64,000 bases of DNA from contig VXAA01003990.1 of the NCBI GenBank assembly GCA_013399115.1, positions 816,176 through 880,175 of the forward strand, in the 5' to 3' direction. Positions 38,201-49,423 of the stretch are shown here, piece by piece (within the stretch, counting starts at the first letter, position 1; each line of letters opens with the position of its first letter). This DNA is from Anseranas semipalmata (Eukaryota > Chordata > Aves > Anseriformes > Anseranatidae). Position numbers and translations under genes: made by a program. The notes beneath the pieces are model-generated. The model worked only from the letters and a program-made list of their open reading frames with translations. It was not told where the DNA came from and searched no databases.

Positions 38201-38869
38201 AAACTCCAGTTTTCATCTCAAAGTGCCACCAGTCCATGTCTAAATATTGCTTATGCAAAGACCAAACATAGGGTAAGCTGAGAAAAAATATTCCATGTTC
38301 AGGGAGTAGGAGGAGTTTATGGCATTTTTTAGTAATAGTTAATTAAGAGTAACTGGAGTTCTAGAAGAGTACATTATAGAGCAGACAGGGAATTGGAAGT
38401 GAGGTAAGTGAAAGGCACGTGATAATTTCAATTTACTGCCTTGTTCTGCAGCATGCCACAAGGATATCATCAGCACGTATGGATAATTTAGCCTATGGAT
38501 GTGCTAATGCTGGTTATGGAATTCCTGCCTGTTCATCCTCTCTTGCCTATCACCTCTCCCTGCTTTCAGAGTCCAGTGACAAAATGGTTTGTGCAGCAAC
38601 ACAGTGACCATGATCAGGCAAGGGGTCTGAATTTGCAAAATGCCTTCTTCCCCTTCAAAAAAATTTAGAAAAGGTTTTCTTAAAGACTTTTTCCTGACCT
38701 CGTTCACAGCCTTTCCCCACAAACAGCTGTCCTGGCAGAGCCACAGGGGCATTGTACTGCAGTTCAGAGACCAGGAGAAGATCAGGTGATAGAGTGAGAG
38801 GCAGAAATACCTCCGGCCATTATTGCCTCCAGGGACAGGATGCTGCAGAGCTGCAGCCTTAATTTTTGC
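29210..38869. other. Unannotated AT-rich DNA (9.7 kb)
   Basis: This is the longest stretch without a confident feature. A 10-bp perfect inverted repeat lies at 31172-31195, a poly-A run at about 37266-37280 and TA-rich sequence near 37080-37200. Open frames are no longer than 110 codons and none is recognisable. GC rises modestly around 31440-31760, with overlapping frames on both strands but no conserved motif. Confidence 0.5.
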
Positions 38870-38985
38870 TTCTAGCTTGGCTCAGACTCACAGCAGGACT
38901 CTGGGAAAGTTACTTGGCATCCCTGTACCTCAATACCTTGATTTCTGGCATTGTAAAATGGAGTCACTGAATGTTACCCAACCTG
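38870..38985 (-). mobile_element. MIR-like SINE remnant, inverted
   Basis: ACTCTGGGAAAGTTACTTGG, CCCTGTACCTCAATACC and CATTGTAAAATGGAG follow the order of the complement of MIR ('cttgggcaagttacttaacc', 'ctctgtgcctcagttt', 'catctgtaaaatggg'). It is the same family as the copy near 5.9 kb, in opposite orientation and equally diverged. Confidence 0.55.
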
Positions 38986-39839
38986 GAGAAGATCAGAGCT
39001 GCAGATGAAGGGTTCTCTATAAATGTGTGTCATACATGCTATACTGCACACATGCTTTTGCAAACATACGTGCACATACAATTCCTTTCCTATGGACATT
39101 TTTGTGTCAGAAATAGGCTTATGGCCAGAAAAGAACAGGACTACTTCTCTGGGAATATTGTGCAGTTGCTAATTTCACTACCGGAACTGTGTTGCTGCAC
39201 AATCTGGCCTCCTTCCACAACTGCCTCTATTGAAAATAAAGGGGACTGATGAGTCTATGGATAATGGTAAACATATGGAACTCAGGCAATGCTATACATT
39301 AAAAGCCAGAACACATTAAAAGGTATTTTAGTTGTTGGCAGCACAAGATCAGGGTAGGAAACATCATCTAACAGAGAAATCTCATACCAATAAGTTTCAT
39401 ACTCTGACAGCATTTGACATTTTCCTTTCACTTCACAAAAAATAAAATAAAAAATGACTAATTCAAAGCAAGGGCCAAACCGTTAAGTTTCAAATTAGTT
39501 TGTCATAACTGCAAAAATACTGGATCTTTGTCTTTGTTTATGTTGGAAGCTGCTTTCATTTCAGACTAGGTCACTTGATTTTCTTTTGAGTGTACACGAG
39601 ACCTTTGACTCCTCAGAGGACACAGGAGACGAATTGAGTAATGTGATGTCATTGCCTTGCGGAGTTCTCATAACACTAAATATATTAGTCACTCGCCTTG
39701 CCAGTACCAAGAGGGTGAAAAAGAAATTCAGCAAGATGATGGTATTATGTGGATGGACAACAATAATTGTTCCCTGTGATGTATTCTCCTTTCTCTCCAT
39801 TATTTCCACTTTTTTTTTTTTTTTTTGGTGAAGTCTGTG
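38986..39839. other. Unannotated AT-rich DNA
   Basis: No gene is supported. A 15-16 base T run ends at about 39827. Confidence 0.5.
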
Positions 39840-40110
39840 AAGACCGTATTTCAGCTCGGTGATATTTCTCACTCAAACATTTGTCTTCTTGTTGTTTACA
39901 TTTACTGTGCAAAAGTAGTGAAATTTTGTACTCAGAGCGGCGATTTACATCCATTAAGTTAAATAGATTTAAATCTTGACTTTTTTTTTTGGCAGACTGG
40001 AGATTATTCAGTCTCGGATAGATACGAGAGGCCATATATTTGGGAAAAGCATGTTCATTGCTGCTGGGTTTTTCTGTTGGTCATTGGAAGAGGTATGAAT
40101 GAAGGCATGG
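39840..40110. promoter_or_regulatory. Candidate conserved non-coding element (tentative)
   Basis: This AT-rich but complex stretch, free of repeats apart from a short T run near 39980, contains a forkhead-type TGTTTAC at 39893-39899 and ACATCCATTAAGTTAAATAG around 39950. The texture resembles vertebrate developmental enhancers, but this is impression only, without any cross-species comparison. Confidence 0.2.
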
Positions 40111-41429
40111 TTATACTTACCAAATATCTGTTCACCCGGTGCCTGGTCCATCTCTTTTTTTTTTTTTGTAAGGAGCAGGAAGAGTTGCATGATTTCTTTT
40201 TCTCCTTGTAAAGCATAAGTGTCAGATCCTTGCTCCAGTGAAATGCAATGTTGGATTTCATACAGGCTCCATGCTGTTCACACCAAATAGTTATCTGCTG
40301 GGTAATGACAGCATATTCTCACATGGGATGCACTAAATATAAAGATGCCTAATTTTCCTTTCTTTAAATTTTCACAACTAGCATTCAGAAAAAGGAGTAA
40401 TTTCCCTTGCTGACGTTGGGATTACTTTGAGCACGTTTTGTGAGGGATTTTTGCTCCTGCTTTTAAAGCCACTGATTTTCTTGTGCAAGAGTTATTTTAT
40501 ATTTTATCACTTCTAATCCAAAATTAGTAATAGTGATTATGGAAAGTGTGCTGGGGTTCTGCTGCTCGTGCACAAAACAAAACAAAACAAAAATAAAACG
40601 ATTTATCATGACGTATAATGTATAATTAGCTATATGCTAATTCTAAAACCAATTCAATATGTCAGGATTTTTTTAGGGATGCTTGCGGGAAAGAAACCAG
40701 GCATACAGACTGTTGTCCAGCAAATAAATTATGGTTATAAGATCTCAGTTTCTGACAGTCTTAAAAGTTAAATAAAAAGTTGGTCAGCCCTTCTCAAAAT
40801 CTCTAGCATATAAATCATCCTGAAGAACTACTTGGGTTTTACTAAGTGACTAGTGGAAAAATACCTTCAAAAAATCCTATAATTGAAAGCCTCATACCCA
40901 TCCCATTCTTTCAGGACTTAAGTGTCTGTGCTTAAGTGAGAAGTGACATAGTTTAACCAAAGTATGACTGCACTCAGAGGCATGCTTTATGCTGAACAGC
41001 CAGTTCTTAAAGGCTTAAACCAATGAGGGATTAACTCCTTCAGCTGGAGTTAGTGGCCTCCTCCACCCAAAACTAGAGAGCAAAACAAGCCTCTCCACCC
41101 TTATGACCCTCCTATCCGAAGCTGAAGTCATGCAGACAAAATTATGTGTTCATGGGAAAGCTAATGTCTATAATTGATCATGAAACAGATGGGATTAGAT
41201 TAAAGAAGAAGGTGGAAAGTCCCATATCCCCCAGGACCAACCAATGCCTCCTCCCATTCCCTGAATCATAAAATCTTGATTTCTTTTTTTAACAATAATG
41301 TCTTCATTTTAACCTACTTAGTCCACATAACCCTTACATATTTCACATGTTGTGATGTTAAGGCTTTCCAAAATAAAACAAAGGATTGACAGAATGGTGT
41401 TAACATAGGGGCAATAATTTTGTATTGCT
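40111..41429. other. Unannotated AT-rich DNA
   Basis: It holds a T run near 40155-40167 and an (AAAAC)3-4 run at about 40574-40590. No gene or recognisable mobile element is visible. The portion nearest 41430 may be diverged 3' sequence of the neighbouring CR1. Confidence 0.5.
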
Positions 41430-42700
41430 TGTAAAGTGATGTTAATGTTTGTGCTGAACTGTGCCAGCTCTATCAGCCTCTCCTCATATGTCAGATGCCC
41501 CAGTCCTTTAGCCATTTTTATGTCTTTTCTCTGGACTCTCTCCAGTAAGTCCATATCTCTTTTGTACTGGGAAGTCCAGATCTGAACCCAGCACTCCAGA
41601 TGTGTCGCACTGGGACGGAGAAGAGGGGAAAGATCACCTCCCACGACTGCTGATAATGCTTCCCCTCATGCAACTCACTATGCTCTTGGCCTTCTTTGCC
41701 ACAAGGGCACATTGCTGGCATACTTGTTGTCCCCCATGAGCCCCAGATCTTTTCCTGTAAAGCCAGCTGCTTTCCTCTCAGCCTTTCCTCTTGCTCAGAG
41801 TTGCTCCTTTCCAGGGCCAGGACTTTGCATTTTCCTTTGCTGAAATTCGTGATGTTTCTGTTGGCCAATTTCTCCAGCCTATTGATGTCCCTCTGGATGG
41901 CAGCACACCCCGCTGCTGTAAGAGACACTCCTCCCAGTATTGTATCATCAGCAAACCTGCTGAGGATGCACTCTTTGCCATCGCCCAGGTCACTAATGAA
42001 GAAGAAACTGTACCAGTCCCAGTATCACCACCTAGTGTACACCACTAGTGAATGGCCTCCAGCAGGACTTTGTGCCACTGTTCAACAACCCCTTGAGGTA
42101 GGCAGTTAAGACAATTTTCAATGCACCTCACTGCCTGCTTAAACAGGCTGCTACTCTTCATCCTCCTTGTCAGTGAGGATGTTATGGGAGACAATGTTGA
42201 AAGCCTTGCTATAATTAAAATAAATAACTTCCACTGCTCTTTCTTCATCCATCAGGCTACTGATCTCATCATGGAAGGCTATTAAATTGGTGATGCATGC
42301 CTTCTTTTTTTTTGTATATCGATGTTAACTATCCCCTATCACCTTCTTGTCCTTAATAGTTTTGGAAATGTTTCCAGGTTTATTTGCTCCATCCCTCCTC
42401 AGGGATAGAAGTGAGGCAGCCTGGCCTCATTCCCCAGATCTTCCTTCTTGCCTTTCTTGAAGATAGCAGTGATATTTACTTTATTCCTTTCCTCAGTAAC
42501 CTCCCCTTTTTGCTATGACCTTTCAAAGGTGATCAAGAGTGACCTCACAATGACACTGGCCAGCTCCCTCGGCACTTGTGGGTGCATCCCATCAGGCACC
42601 ATGGACAAGTGTACATCCAATTTATTTACACTTTCCCTAATATGATTTTCCTCTACTGAGGAGAGCCCTCTTACTCATTTGGAAGTTTATCCCTTAAAAA
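41430..42700 (-). pseudogene. CR1 LINE ORF2 reverse-transcriptase fragment, inactivated
   Basis: On the minus strand, conceptual pieces follow the order of the CR1 ORF2 reverse transcriptase. A fingers segment with PDGMHP is at 42580-42600. A palm motif A region with the SKAF core is near 42195-42222, where the expected catalytic Asp reads as Asn (F-N-Y-S-K-A-F). The catalytic FADD box is intact at 41938-41955. GCAAIQRDINRLEK and KGKCK segments follow at about 41830-41915, and a C-terminal DLLERVQ...YEERL segment is at about 41470-41545. Frameshifts and stops break the frame repeatedly. The endonuclease domain, ORF1 and the CR1 3' UTR are absent, so the copy is truncated at both ends. It is the oldest-looking and longest CR1 copy here and cannot encode an active enzyme. 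Confidence 0.9.
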
Positions 42701-43656
42701 TACCCTACCAGAGATCACAGAATATGGGCCCAAGGCTTCGGCTGGTGATTTAAATTAAGACATTCAATTCACGTTCAAGGAAGGAACATAAGAACATATG
42801 GCTATGTGATGCACAGTGTGTGCTACAATCTACTGATTTTTATCCAGGAATACTGCTTCAGGGTTTACATCATGCTGTGAAAAGGCTAAAAAGTGATAGC
42901 GATGTCTACCTCTGACTTGTGTGTGAAAATACTTGAACAAAAGGCTCTCTTTTGTTGCCCAGCATCTCCCCTTGTTCTATTCAGTTGTCTATCTCAAGCT
43001 GAGATGCTTTCCAAGAAAGTCTATGCTTGTGATCCAGGCTTAAATTGCAGAGCCAGATGTGGGGAGTCAGCCTTGAGCCTTACCAATTCCTTCCTGCTGT
43101 TCTGTTCTCAGACATAATGTTGATGTTGTTACGAGGTGTGCTCTGCTCAGGGAGATTACAAGGAACGCCATTGGCTGGTTTCACCCAAGCCCCCAGGCTG
43201 ATACCTGTTTGTGAATCTTTCCTGGCTTGTGATCTTTTCAATGAACACTAGCATGGTACAGATATCAGATACCTGTCTTCCAAGGTTATTGCTATGTGCA
43301 ACGTGGTCACATGGCTCACAAAGAATAAATGCCATGAGCAGAGGAAACACTTCAGAGACATGTGGCAAAGATCCAGGCAGTTATTTATGTTTCTTAACTC
43401 CCAGAGAATTATTCAATCAGGAGTTAGGAACTCAGATATCTCTAACACTGGCATCCTAATGCATTAATAGGCCAGCTCTCAAAAGTCCGATAGTCCTGGT
43501 GCCTTTTCCTCTGGCCTGCTGCTAGATTCAGAAACTGCTATTGGCAGAGGGACTCATTCCAGCCCATCTGCTTTGACCTACCTGTAGTGAGCCACATGGC
43601 TATGAACTGCAGATGAATCACTGAGATTGCTAAATAATTAAATCACTGACCTTATA
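42701..43656. other. Unannotated mixed DNA
   Basis: No supported gene or repeat is visible. Confidence 0.5.
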
Positions 43657-43812
43657 GAGAGGCTCCAGATGGCTCAGAATGCAAATGTCCTGTTTCAGGT
43701 TGCCAGGAGCACATCATCCAGGTGCCCTGTTCCATATGTTGCTGGTTCCCAGCTGAATGCCAAGCTCAGTGCTTCACTCCTGATTTTTAAATCCCCCTGC
43801 GGAACTAGCCAA
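43657..43812 (+). mobile_element. Possible L2-like LINE RT C-terminal remnant
   Basis: Across two frames the plus strand gives LQMAQNA, then EHIIQV, then a W-x-P segment, then LLIFK. The order resembles the 'LQ..QNAA.R', 'HITPVL..LHWLP' and 'KVLL..YKA' blocks near the C-terminus of L2/Rex-type reverse transcriptases. The frame shifts in the middle and several residues differ. Only about 155 bp are matched, so the call is tentative. Confidence 0.4.
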
Positions 43813-46800
43813 AGCTATTAAAAAAGGCTGTTTCATTCATATTTCCTACTTTATTAAATTGGCTGAGTGTAGGAGTGATTCATCTTCCACTTAAACATGC
43901 TCATCCCCCTGCAATTCATCTTGAAAAAGGTATAGTATGAATGAGGGAAAGTTCCTCCAAGGATGAGATGGTTTTGTTGGGCTGAGTTCTGTGCAGCCTG
44001 AGAGCAGGGTAGGTAGGGAAGCAGTCCGGCTCACAGGCCAGTACAGTATTTGGCCCCTCAGATTGTACTTGGTTTTCCCAAACTCCTTCTCTGGAGTCAT
44101 GCTTATGTGCTGCACTAGAAGGCTTTCTAATTCGGTATAGCAAACCAGCAGATGTGGGCAGTTGTACAAGACCCTGTGAACCACAGTCTTTGCTGAAGTA
44201 CTATAAATGCAGACAGTATGAGCCAATTCCAGTGGCAATTTGGAAAAATGAATGGTGATTTCTGTGTACATTGTTAAGGTCATTATTTATCACATTTATG
44301 CAGTTCTATCATTGGATAAGATAATGAGTCAATATCTTGGAAAATATTGTAAAGGTTCTTCAGTCCAGCCACTTGAATTTTGTTCATTTTGTTTGCTCAG
44401 TTTTTGCTTTGAACTGTGTTTTAGTGCATATTTCCTTGGCGACAGGAAAGTGTTTTATCTTCTCATTCCCAAAGCAAAACTAGGAACTGCACTCCCTAAT
44501 GTGTTTTGTTTGGGTGATGGGATAGGGGTCATCAGCCAATTTTTGGTTGAGGAGGTCATAGGCCAGCTTTGTTGCATAAGTATTCATTTAAATTCAGAAT
44601 TATTCTACTGAGGTCTGTGGCATTTCACCACTGTAACAATGCAAAATATGACCTCTTATGTCCTCTTTGCGAGATATGGTGAAAGCACTCTGCTCCCAGG
44701 CCTTGAGTGTAGGTCACTTTTTTAGCTGGGACACATGCATAAGGATCTTGTGGCTCAAGAGCTCTCCTCCATCTATGACCCCTGTTTGGCCAAGAAGGTG
44801 AGCACTACTGGGGGAAGCAGTTGCCAAGGTAAACTTCAGTTCATTTCATGGAGTAATCTAAGACTGTGGCTGAAAGCAGAGCTACTAGAGAAAAAACTTA
44901 CCTTCCTTCCAAAGTACTAGGTGAACAGGAGTGTCTGACCTACAGAAAACATAAAAGGCTCAAACGCTCATGGGTGGCAAGACAAAAGCTGGACAGTAGC
45001 TTCACACCTGTGCCAGCTACTGTGTTTTGGTGAAACATTTTTCTTACAAGAGGTAGCTGTGGAGCTCAGGAAAAAGAAGAAATTTTCCCGAGAAAGAAGC
45101 TAGTTTTGTCTGAGGAGTCCTGGCTCTCCCAAAGGTGAAAGCTATGGCCATATACCTAGAAAGTCAGACAGACTGGCTGTGGAACAGTGGGTGTTGGATG
45201 AAGGCTCTCCCCAGATCCTCCTATATGACTTTGGAGAGAATACCTATGTCCTGAGTCAAGATAATATTGACAATCAAAATAATTTTGACAATGTGTTTAC
45301 ATCCCAGAGAGTTTAACATAGGTTCAAGGCACAAAGATAATGTTCTACTAGAAGTTTCCTACCTAAAGTAGGTCCTCTAAATTCTCTCTCAGTTTTCTTC
45401 AGCCATGATATGAGGTTAAAGACCAGAATCCAAGGCCGTGTCCTCAAAGTGGCTAGTGGTGGTGTATGAGCTCCTAGAAAGAGTATTTCAAACTCTGATA
45501 TCAAAATTTCACCTTTATCTTTGTCTTTTAAGGCACAGGTTGGGGTTCACTCTATTCCCACATTTTAGAGTTTTTCATAGCCTTTCTGGCAATTAGCATT
45601 GCTCCAATTAATGCTTTCTCTGTTGTGCCAGCATCTATTACCATGGATTGAAGCTTTCTTCCCATCAGTTGATGCATAGATTCATAATTAGTGATAGTCT
45701 GGATATTAATTCTGCTGAAAAAATGAAGAATCATCTTGTGAGCTGTTGTAAACTAGCATGTATTTCTCCCTTTCCCATATTCAAGTAGTAAAAGTGGAAG
45801 CAGAAGGCAGAAAAAGCACTTTCAGATAGACCTATCCATCCCTCAAGGGAGTGTGTAGGAAGAAACACAGCTATGGAAGGGTCTGGGTTTTAAGAGACTT
45901 GCATGAAAGCCAGCAATATTGGAAACTGATATAGCTGTAGAGATAATACTCAGCCATAAATGAAAAGTAAAAATGTTAAGACTTTTATCAAGGAAAGAAA
46001 AAGCAAGGACTCTTAGTTTTCCAAATTATCAGTCTGTTTTCTTCTGTGGGATGTTTACTGGAAATAGATATCAATTCTTTCTAAGAAATATCCTGTAACA
46101 AACTGCTAAAGCAGACATCATCTAGAAAAAAATTAGTGGTAATTTCTGTCTTATCCTTGGATAGAGAATGAATGCTGTGGTTGTTTAAAAATAATCTCAA
46201 AATAAATAAGTTGTTGTATGGGAAAAGGTTCTCAAGTTAATGCTTGTTTCCAGGCCAACACAAATCCACAGGCATTGTTTTTATCACATAAACAAGATAT
46301 CTTAGATCTAGGCTCAGAGTTCTTCCTTTTTATACCCATTTATTGAAAACAAAGTACAGTTAGGGCAACCAGTTGCTTTTGTTTCAAAGAAATTTAAGAC
46401 AAGTGAACCAGTGTTTTGGGGTCAAATCAGTAAATCACAGCTGTGGCAATGATAAGTAATGTATGAGTCTCATTCTGAATAATGCAAACCATCAGCTGAC
46501 ATTGGAGTCTTGAGTCCAGAAAATTCAGTTTAAGGCTAGCTTACCTGATTGATCTAGAAGAGTCACATTTTGATACTTCACCTTTCTGGAAAATTGGGCC
46601 TTTCCACACCAAAGATCTAATCATTCTTCAAGGCGTTGATCTTTATTTGACGAGCATGACATTCTGTGGTGAAGTCTGAAAACTCAGCCCAGAGAATTAC
46701 TCTTTTACTGTAGTCTTCTATAAGGAAAAGGAATGGTTATATGTTCTTTTTCGCCTCAGTGTAACTTTCTCAATTGTACCAAATCCACTTGAGTTTCACC

Positions 46801-47669
46801 TTCCCTGGCATCCCAGCAGCAAGCTTGGCAATTTCTTTTTTTCTGCCACGTACTCTCCTTTGCAGTTCTTCTGCCTTTTTGAATGCAAGGAAGGGGAGAG
46901 AGGGTTTTTGTAGGATTCAGTCCATTTCAGAATAAGCATGGGGAAAGGGAAGGACGGCTTTCAGAATTAGGTCCACCAGGAAGTCTGCTACTAGCAATTC
47001 CTTTTATGTAATGCTTATGCATTTCTGAGTTGACTTTGGAACAGGAGGAGAACAACAGTGAACATTAGAACTACGTCAACAAGAACTTCATTAGTCAATA
47101 AAATCTTCACATAAGATGATGACAAAGCTTCATAGATAATTCATCCCTAGGAAAAAAAGGTAATGAAAAATATCAAATGAGTGAGGACCAGTTTCAAGCA
47201 CAGGCAAATAGCTTGTTGTTACTTCTCAGTTGACTATGACAAGTTCATAAGTAGTCATGCTTCTGTTGCCTCTCCTGTCTTTGCCACCACCCTTTAAAGC
47301 CAAGCTGGCTGCCTAGGAGTATGTATAAGGAGGTGAGTACTGCTGGAGGAGAAGGTAAACTCCCCATCCTTTACATCCTCTGGCAGCTGACAATACCATG
47401 AGCTAATTCTCCAGAGCTCTTGTCCTGCTTCTCTGCCCTAGGGCTAGTCCTTCTCCTTCCCACACCCATCCCATATCATTTCACTGACTCAAGTGGTTGA
47501 TTTTCCCCTGGACAATTCCCATCCACAAGGCTCTAACAATTCAATGGTACTTGCACTGGTGTCTTTGCACTCAAGAGTTTCAATCCATGTCCAGCTAGAC
47601 AAATGAAAGGTTCAAGAGAGAAAGAGAGTTTCATTTATGACCTTTCTACCATCTCACATTTGTAAGAAG
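43813..47669. other. Unannotated AT-rich DNA (3.9 kb)
   Basis: Frames of up to 130 codons (43891-44283 minus) have no recognised domain. No repeats are identified. Confidence 0.5.
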
Positions 47670-48050
47670 GTCACAGAATAATTTAGTTTAGAAGAAATCT
47701 CTGGAGATCACCTGGTCCAAGCATCTGCTCAAAGCAGGAGCAACTGCCAGGTTAGGTCCAATTTCAAAGTTGGATCAGGTTACTTTGATCAATGAGTTTT
47801 AAGTATGTTCAAGAAGCTACCGGGCAACTTTTTGCAATGTTTGACCACCCTCAGCGTGAGTAAATTCTCCTCCTATCTAATGGGAATATGTAATATTTCA
47901 CCTTCTGCCTGTTGCCTGTTGCTGTGTGCCACTGAGATGAGTCAGCTCTGCCTTCTCTCTGCCTAGAACTAATTGTAGACCCCTTTCATTTTCTCTTTTT
48001 AACGCTGAGCACACCTCAATCTGTCAGCCTTTCCTTTTAACACTCATATT
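47670..48050 (-). mobile_element. CR1 LINE 3' fragment, about 380 bp, diverged
   Basis: In inverted orientation the order matches the CR1 3' region: TCACAGAATAATTTAG, TCTGGAGATCACCTGGTCCA, GCTCAAAGCAGGAGCAACTG and AGGTTAGGTCCAAT come first. They are followed by GACCACCCTCAGCGTGAGTAA, the 'ctgttgcctgttgctgtgtgccactga' equivalent, and CTGTCAGCCTTTCC at about 48025. It retains the 3' terminus but is clearly more diverged than the copies at 27.3 and 60.7 kb, hence an older insertion. Confidence 0.85.
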
Positions 48051-48501
48051 AACACCACCCTCAGCAAATCATTCCCTGCCTGCCTGAAGGCTTGTTATGT
48101 GCTACAGAACAAGAGTCAGAAGAGCAATGAATAGAAAAGGTTTCCTTTTTTTCTTCTGGGATTTGATTGATTTTTAAAAAATATGCAATTCTCACAGTTT
48201 TAGGCAGGAGAAGGAAATCAGATTTTTCAGTTATTCTTCAAGCCAGTTTCTCTTACATAGATGTGTTTTATACTATTTTTTCCTATTGCCATTATATGTC
48301 TCCATGCAAAGCAAGTTGGTGATCTGATCTTGTGTTAACACTTGCTCCTGGAATCCACCAACCATGGAGCAGAAAATATTTGTGAGTACTACACAAATCT
48401 TGATGAACTCCACAAGTACAAATTTCACAGGTGCGTGCTTCACCTTAGGAAAGGGAGGCAGGGCTTTTGGAAAAAGTAGCATAAATCTTTCAATTTTGAC
48501 T
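48051..48501. other. Unannotated AT-rich DNA
   Basis: No gene or repeat is recognised before the purine tract. Confidence 0.5.
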
Positions 48502-48764
48502 GGAAAGAAAAGAAAAAAAGGAAAGGAAAGGAAAGGAAAGGAAAGGAAAGGAAAGGAAAGGAAAGGNAAAAGAAAAGAAAAGAAAAGAAAAGAAAAGAAA
48601 AGAAAAGAAAAGAAAAGAAAAGAAAAGAAAAGAAAAGAAAAGAAAAGAAAAGAAAAGAAAAGAAAAGAAAAGAAAAGAAAAGAAAAGAAAAGAAAAGAAA
48701 AGAAAAGAAAAGAAAAGAAAAGAAAAGAAAAGAAAAGAAAAGAAAAGAAAAGAAAAGAAAAAGA
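48502..48764. repeat. 263-bp all-purine tract: (GGAAA)9 then (GAAAA)39
   Basis: From 48502 to 48764 every called base is A or G. GGAAA units fill about 48520-48566, one N is at 48567, and GAAAA units run from 48568 to about 48762. The N falls exactly at the switch of repeat unit, suggesting an uncertain assembly join. The Lys/Arg-rich frame over it (48364-48768) is an artefact. Confidence 0.95.
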
Positions 48765-49344
48765 CTAAGCTATCAACCAAATCCTTAGGGACTTTAGCTG
48801 ACATGGAGACCTATAAGAAAAGTTGCAATTATTCCTAACGCATGGCAGATTTTACTGGAAAATACATTTCAAGATTTAAAAAGTATTAACATCTCTCCCC
48901 ATCCTATTCCTACAGAGCCTGGGCTGCAAGAATGAGAGGGTGCAAAGCTGAGAGGTGTAATCAGTGTTTGCCTCTATAGCAGAGCTGTAGCCACTCAACA
49001 GCAGCAGAGGTGGCTGTTGCAGGCTAGACCAGAAGGAGGCAGCAGCCAGGTGGTAATAGCTGGGCAAATTATTTCTTGTTGCGGCTGCTCTGGCTGGAGG
49101 AAAATGGCTTCTGACGAAGAAATATTCTCAAGTTTCCTTTTTTCTTCCTGAGAGTGAGGAATGGAGAAAAAGCCAGAACTGACAGAGACTGAGCGAGTGG
49201 GGAAGGAGCCCTGCGTGGGGAATAGCGCTGTGGCAGCCCTGGGCCACCAGTGGGACTGGTGACAGAAGATGACCTCAGCTGCATGGATCAGGCAGTGTCT
49301 GCCACTGGTCCAGGAGAAGGGTGGTAAATTGAGAAAGGGTGTGC
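48765..49344. other. Unannotated mixed DNA
   Basis: A 178-codon minus-strand frame (48995-49531) covers this area but has no recognisable domain and crosses a poly-T run, so it is not called. Confidence 0.45.
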
Positions 49345-49345
49345 T

Positions 49346-49423
49346 GTACGTGGGAACATACACCATACATATACACACAGTGTATGTGGTGTGTTTTTTT
49401 TTTTTTTTGTAATGTTCCGTCGT
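49346..49423. repeat. Imperfect palindrome interrupted by a poly-T run
   Basis: Outer arms GGAACAT (49353-49359) and ATGTTCC (49412-49418) are exact inverted copies. Inside them ACACCATACATATACAC and GTGTATGTGGTGT pair with small bulges. A run of about 15 T (from 49394) sits on the right side only and splits the two paired regions. Confidence 0.7.

Noticed and set aside
48364..48804. Lys/Arg-rich 134-codon and Phe/Leu/Ser-rich 104-codon frames
   Set aside because: Translation of the GGAAA/GAAAA tract.
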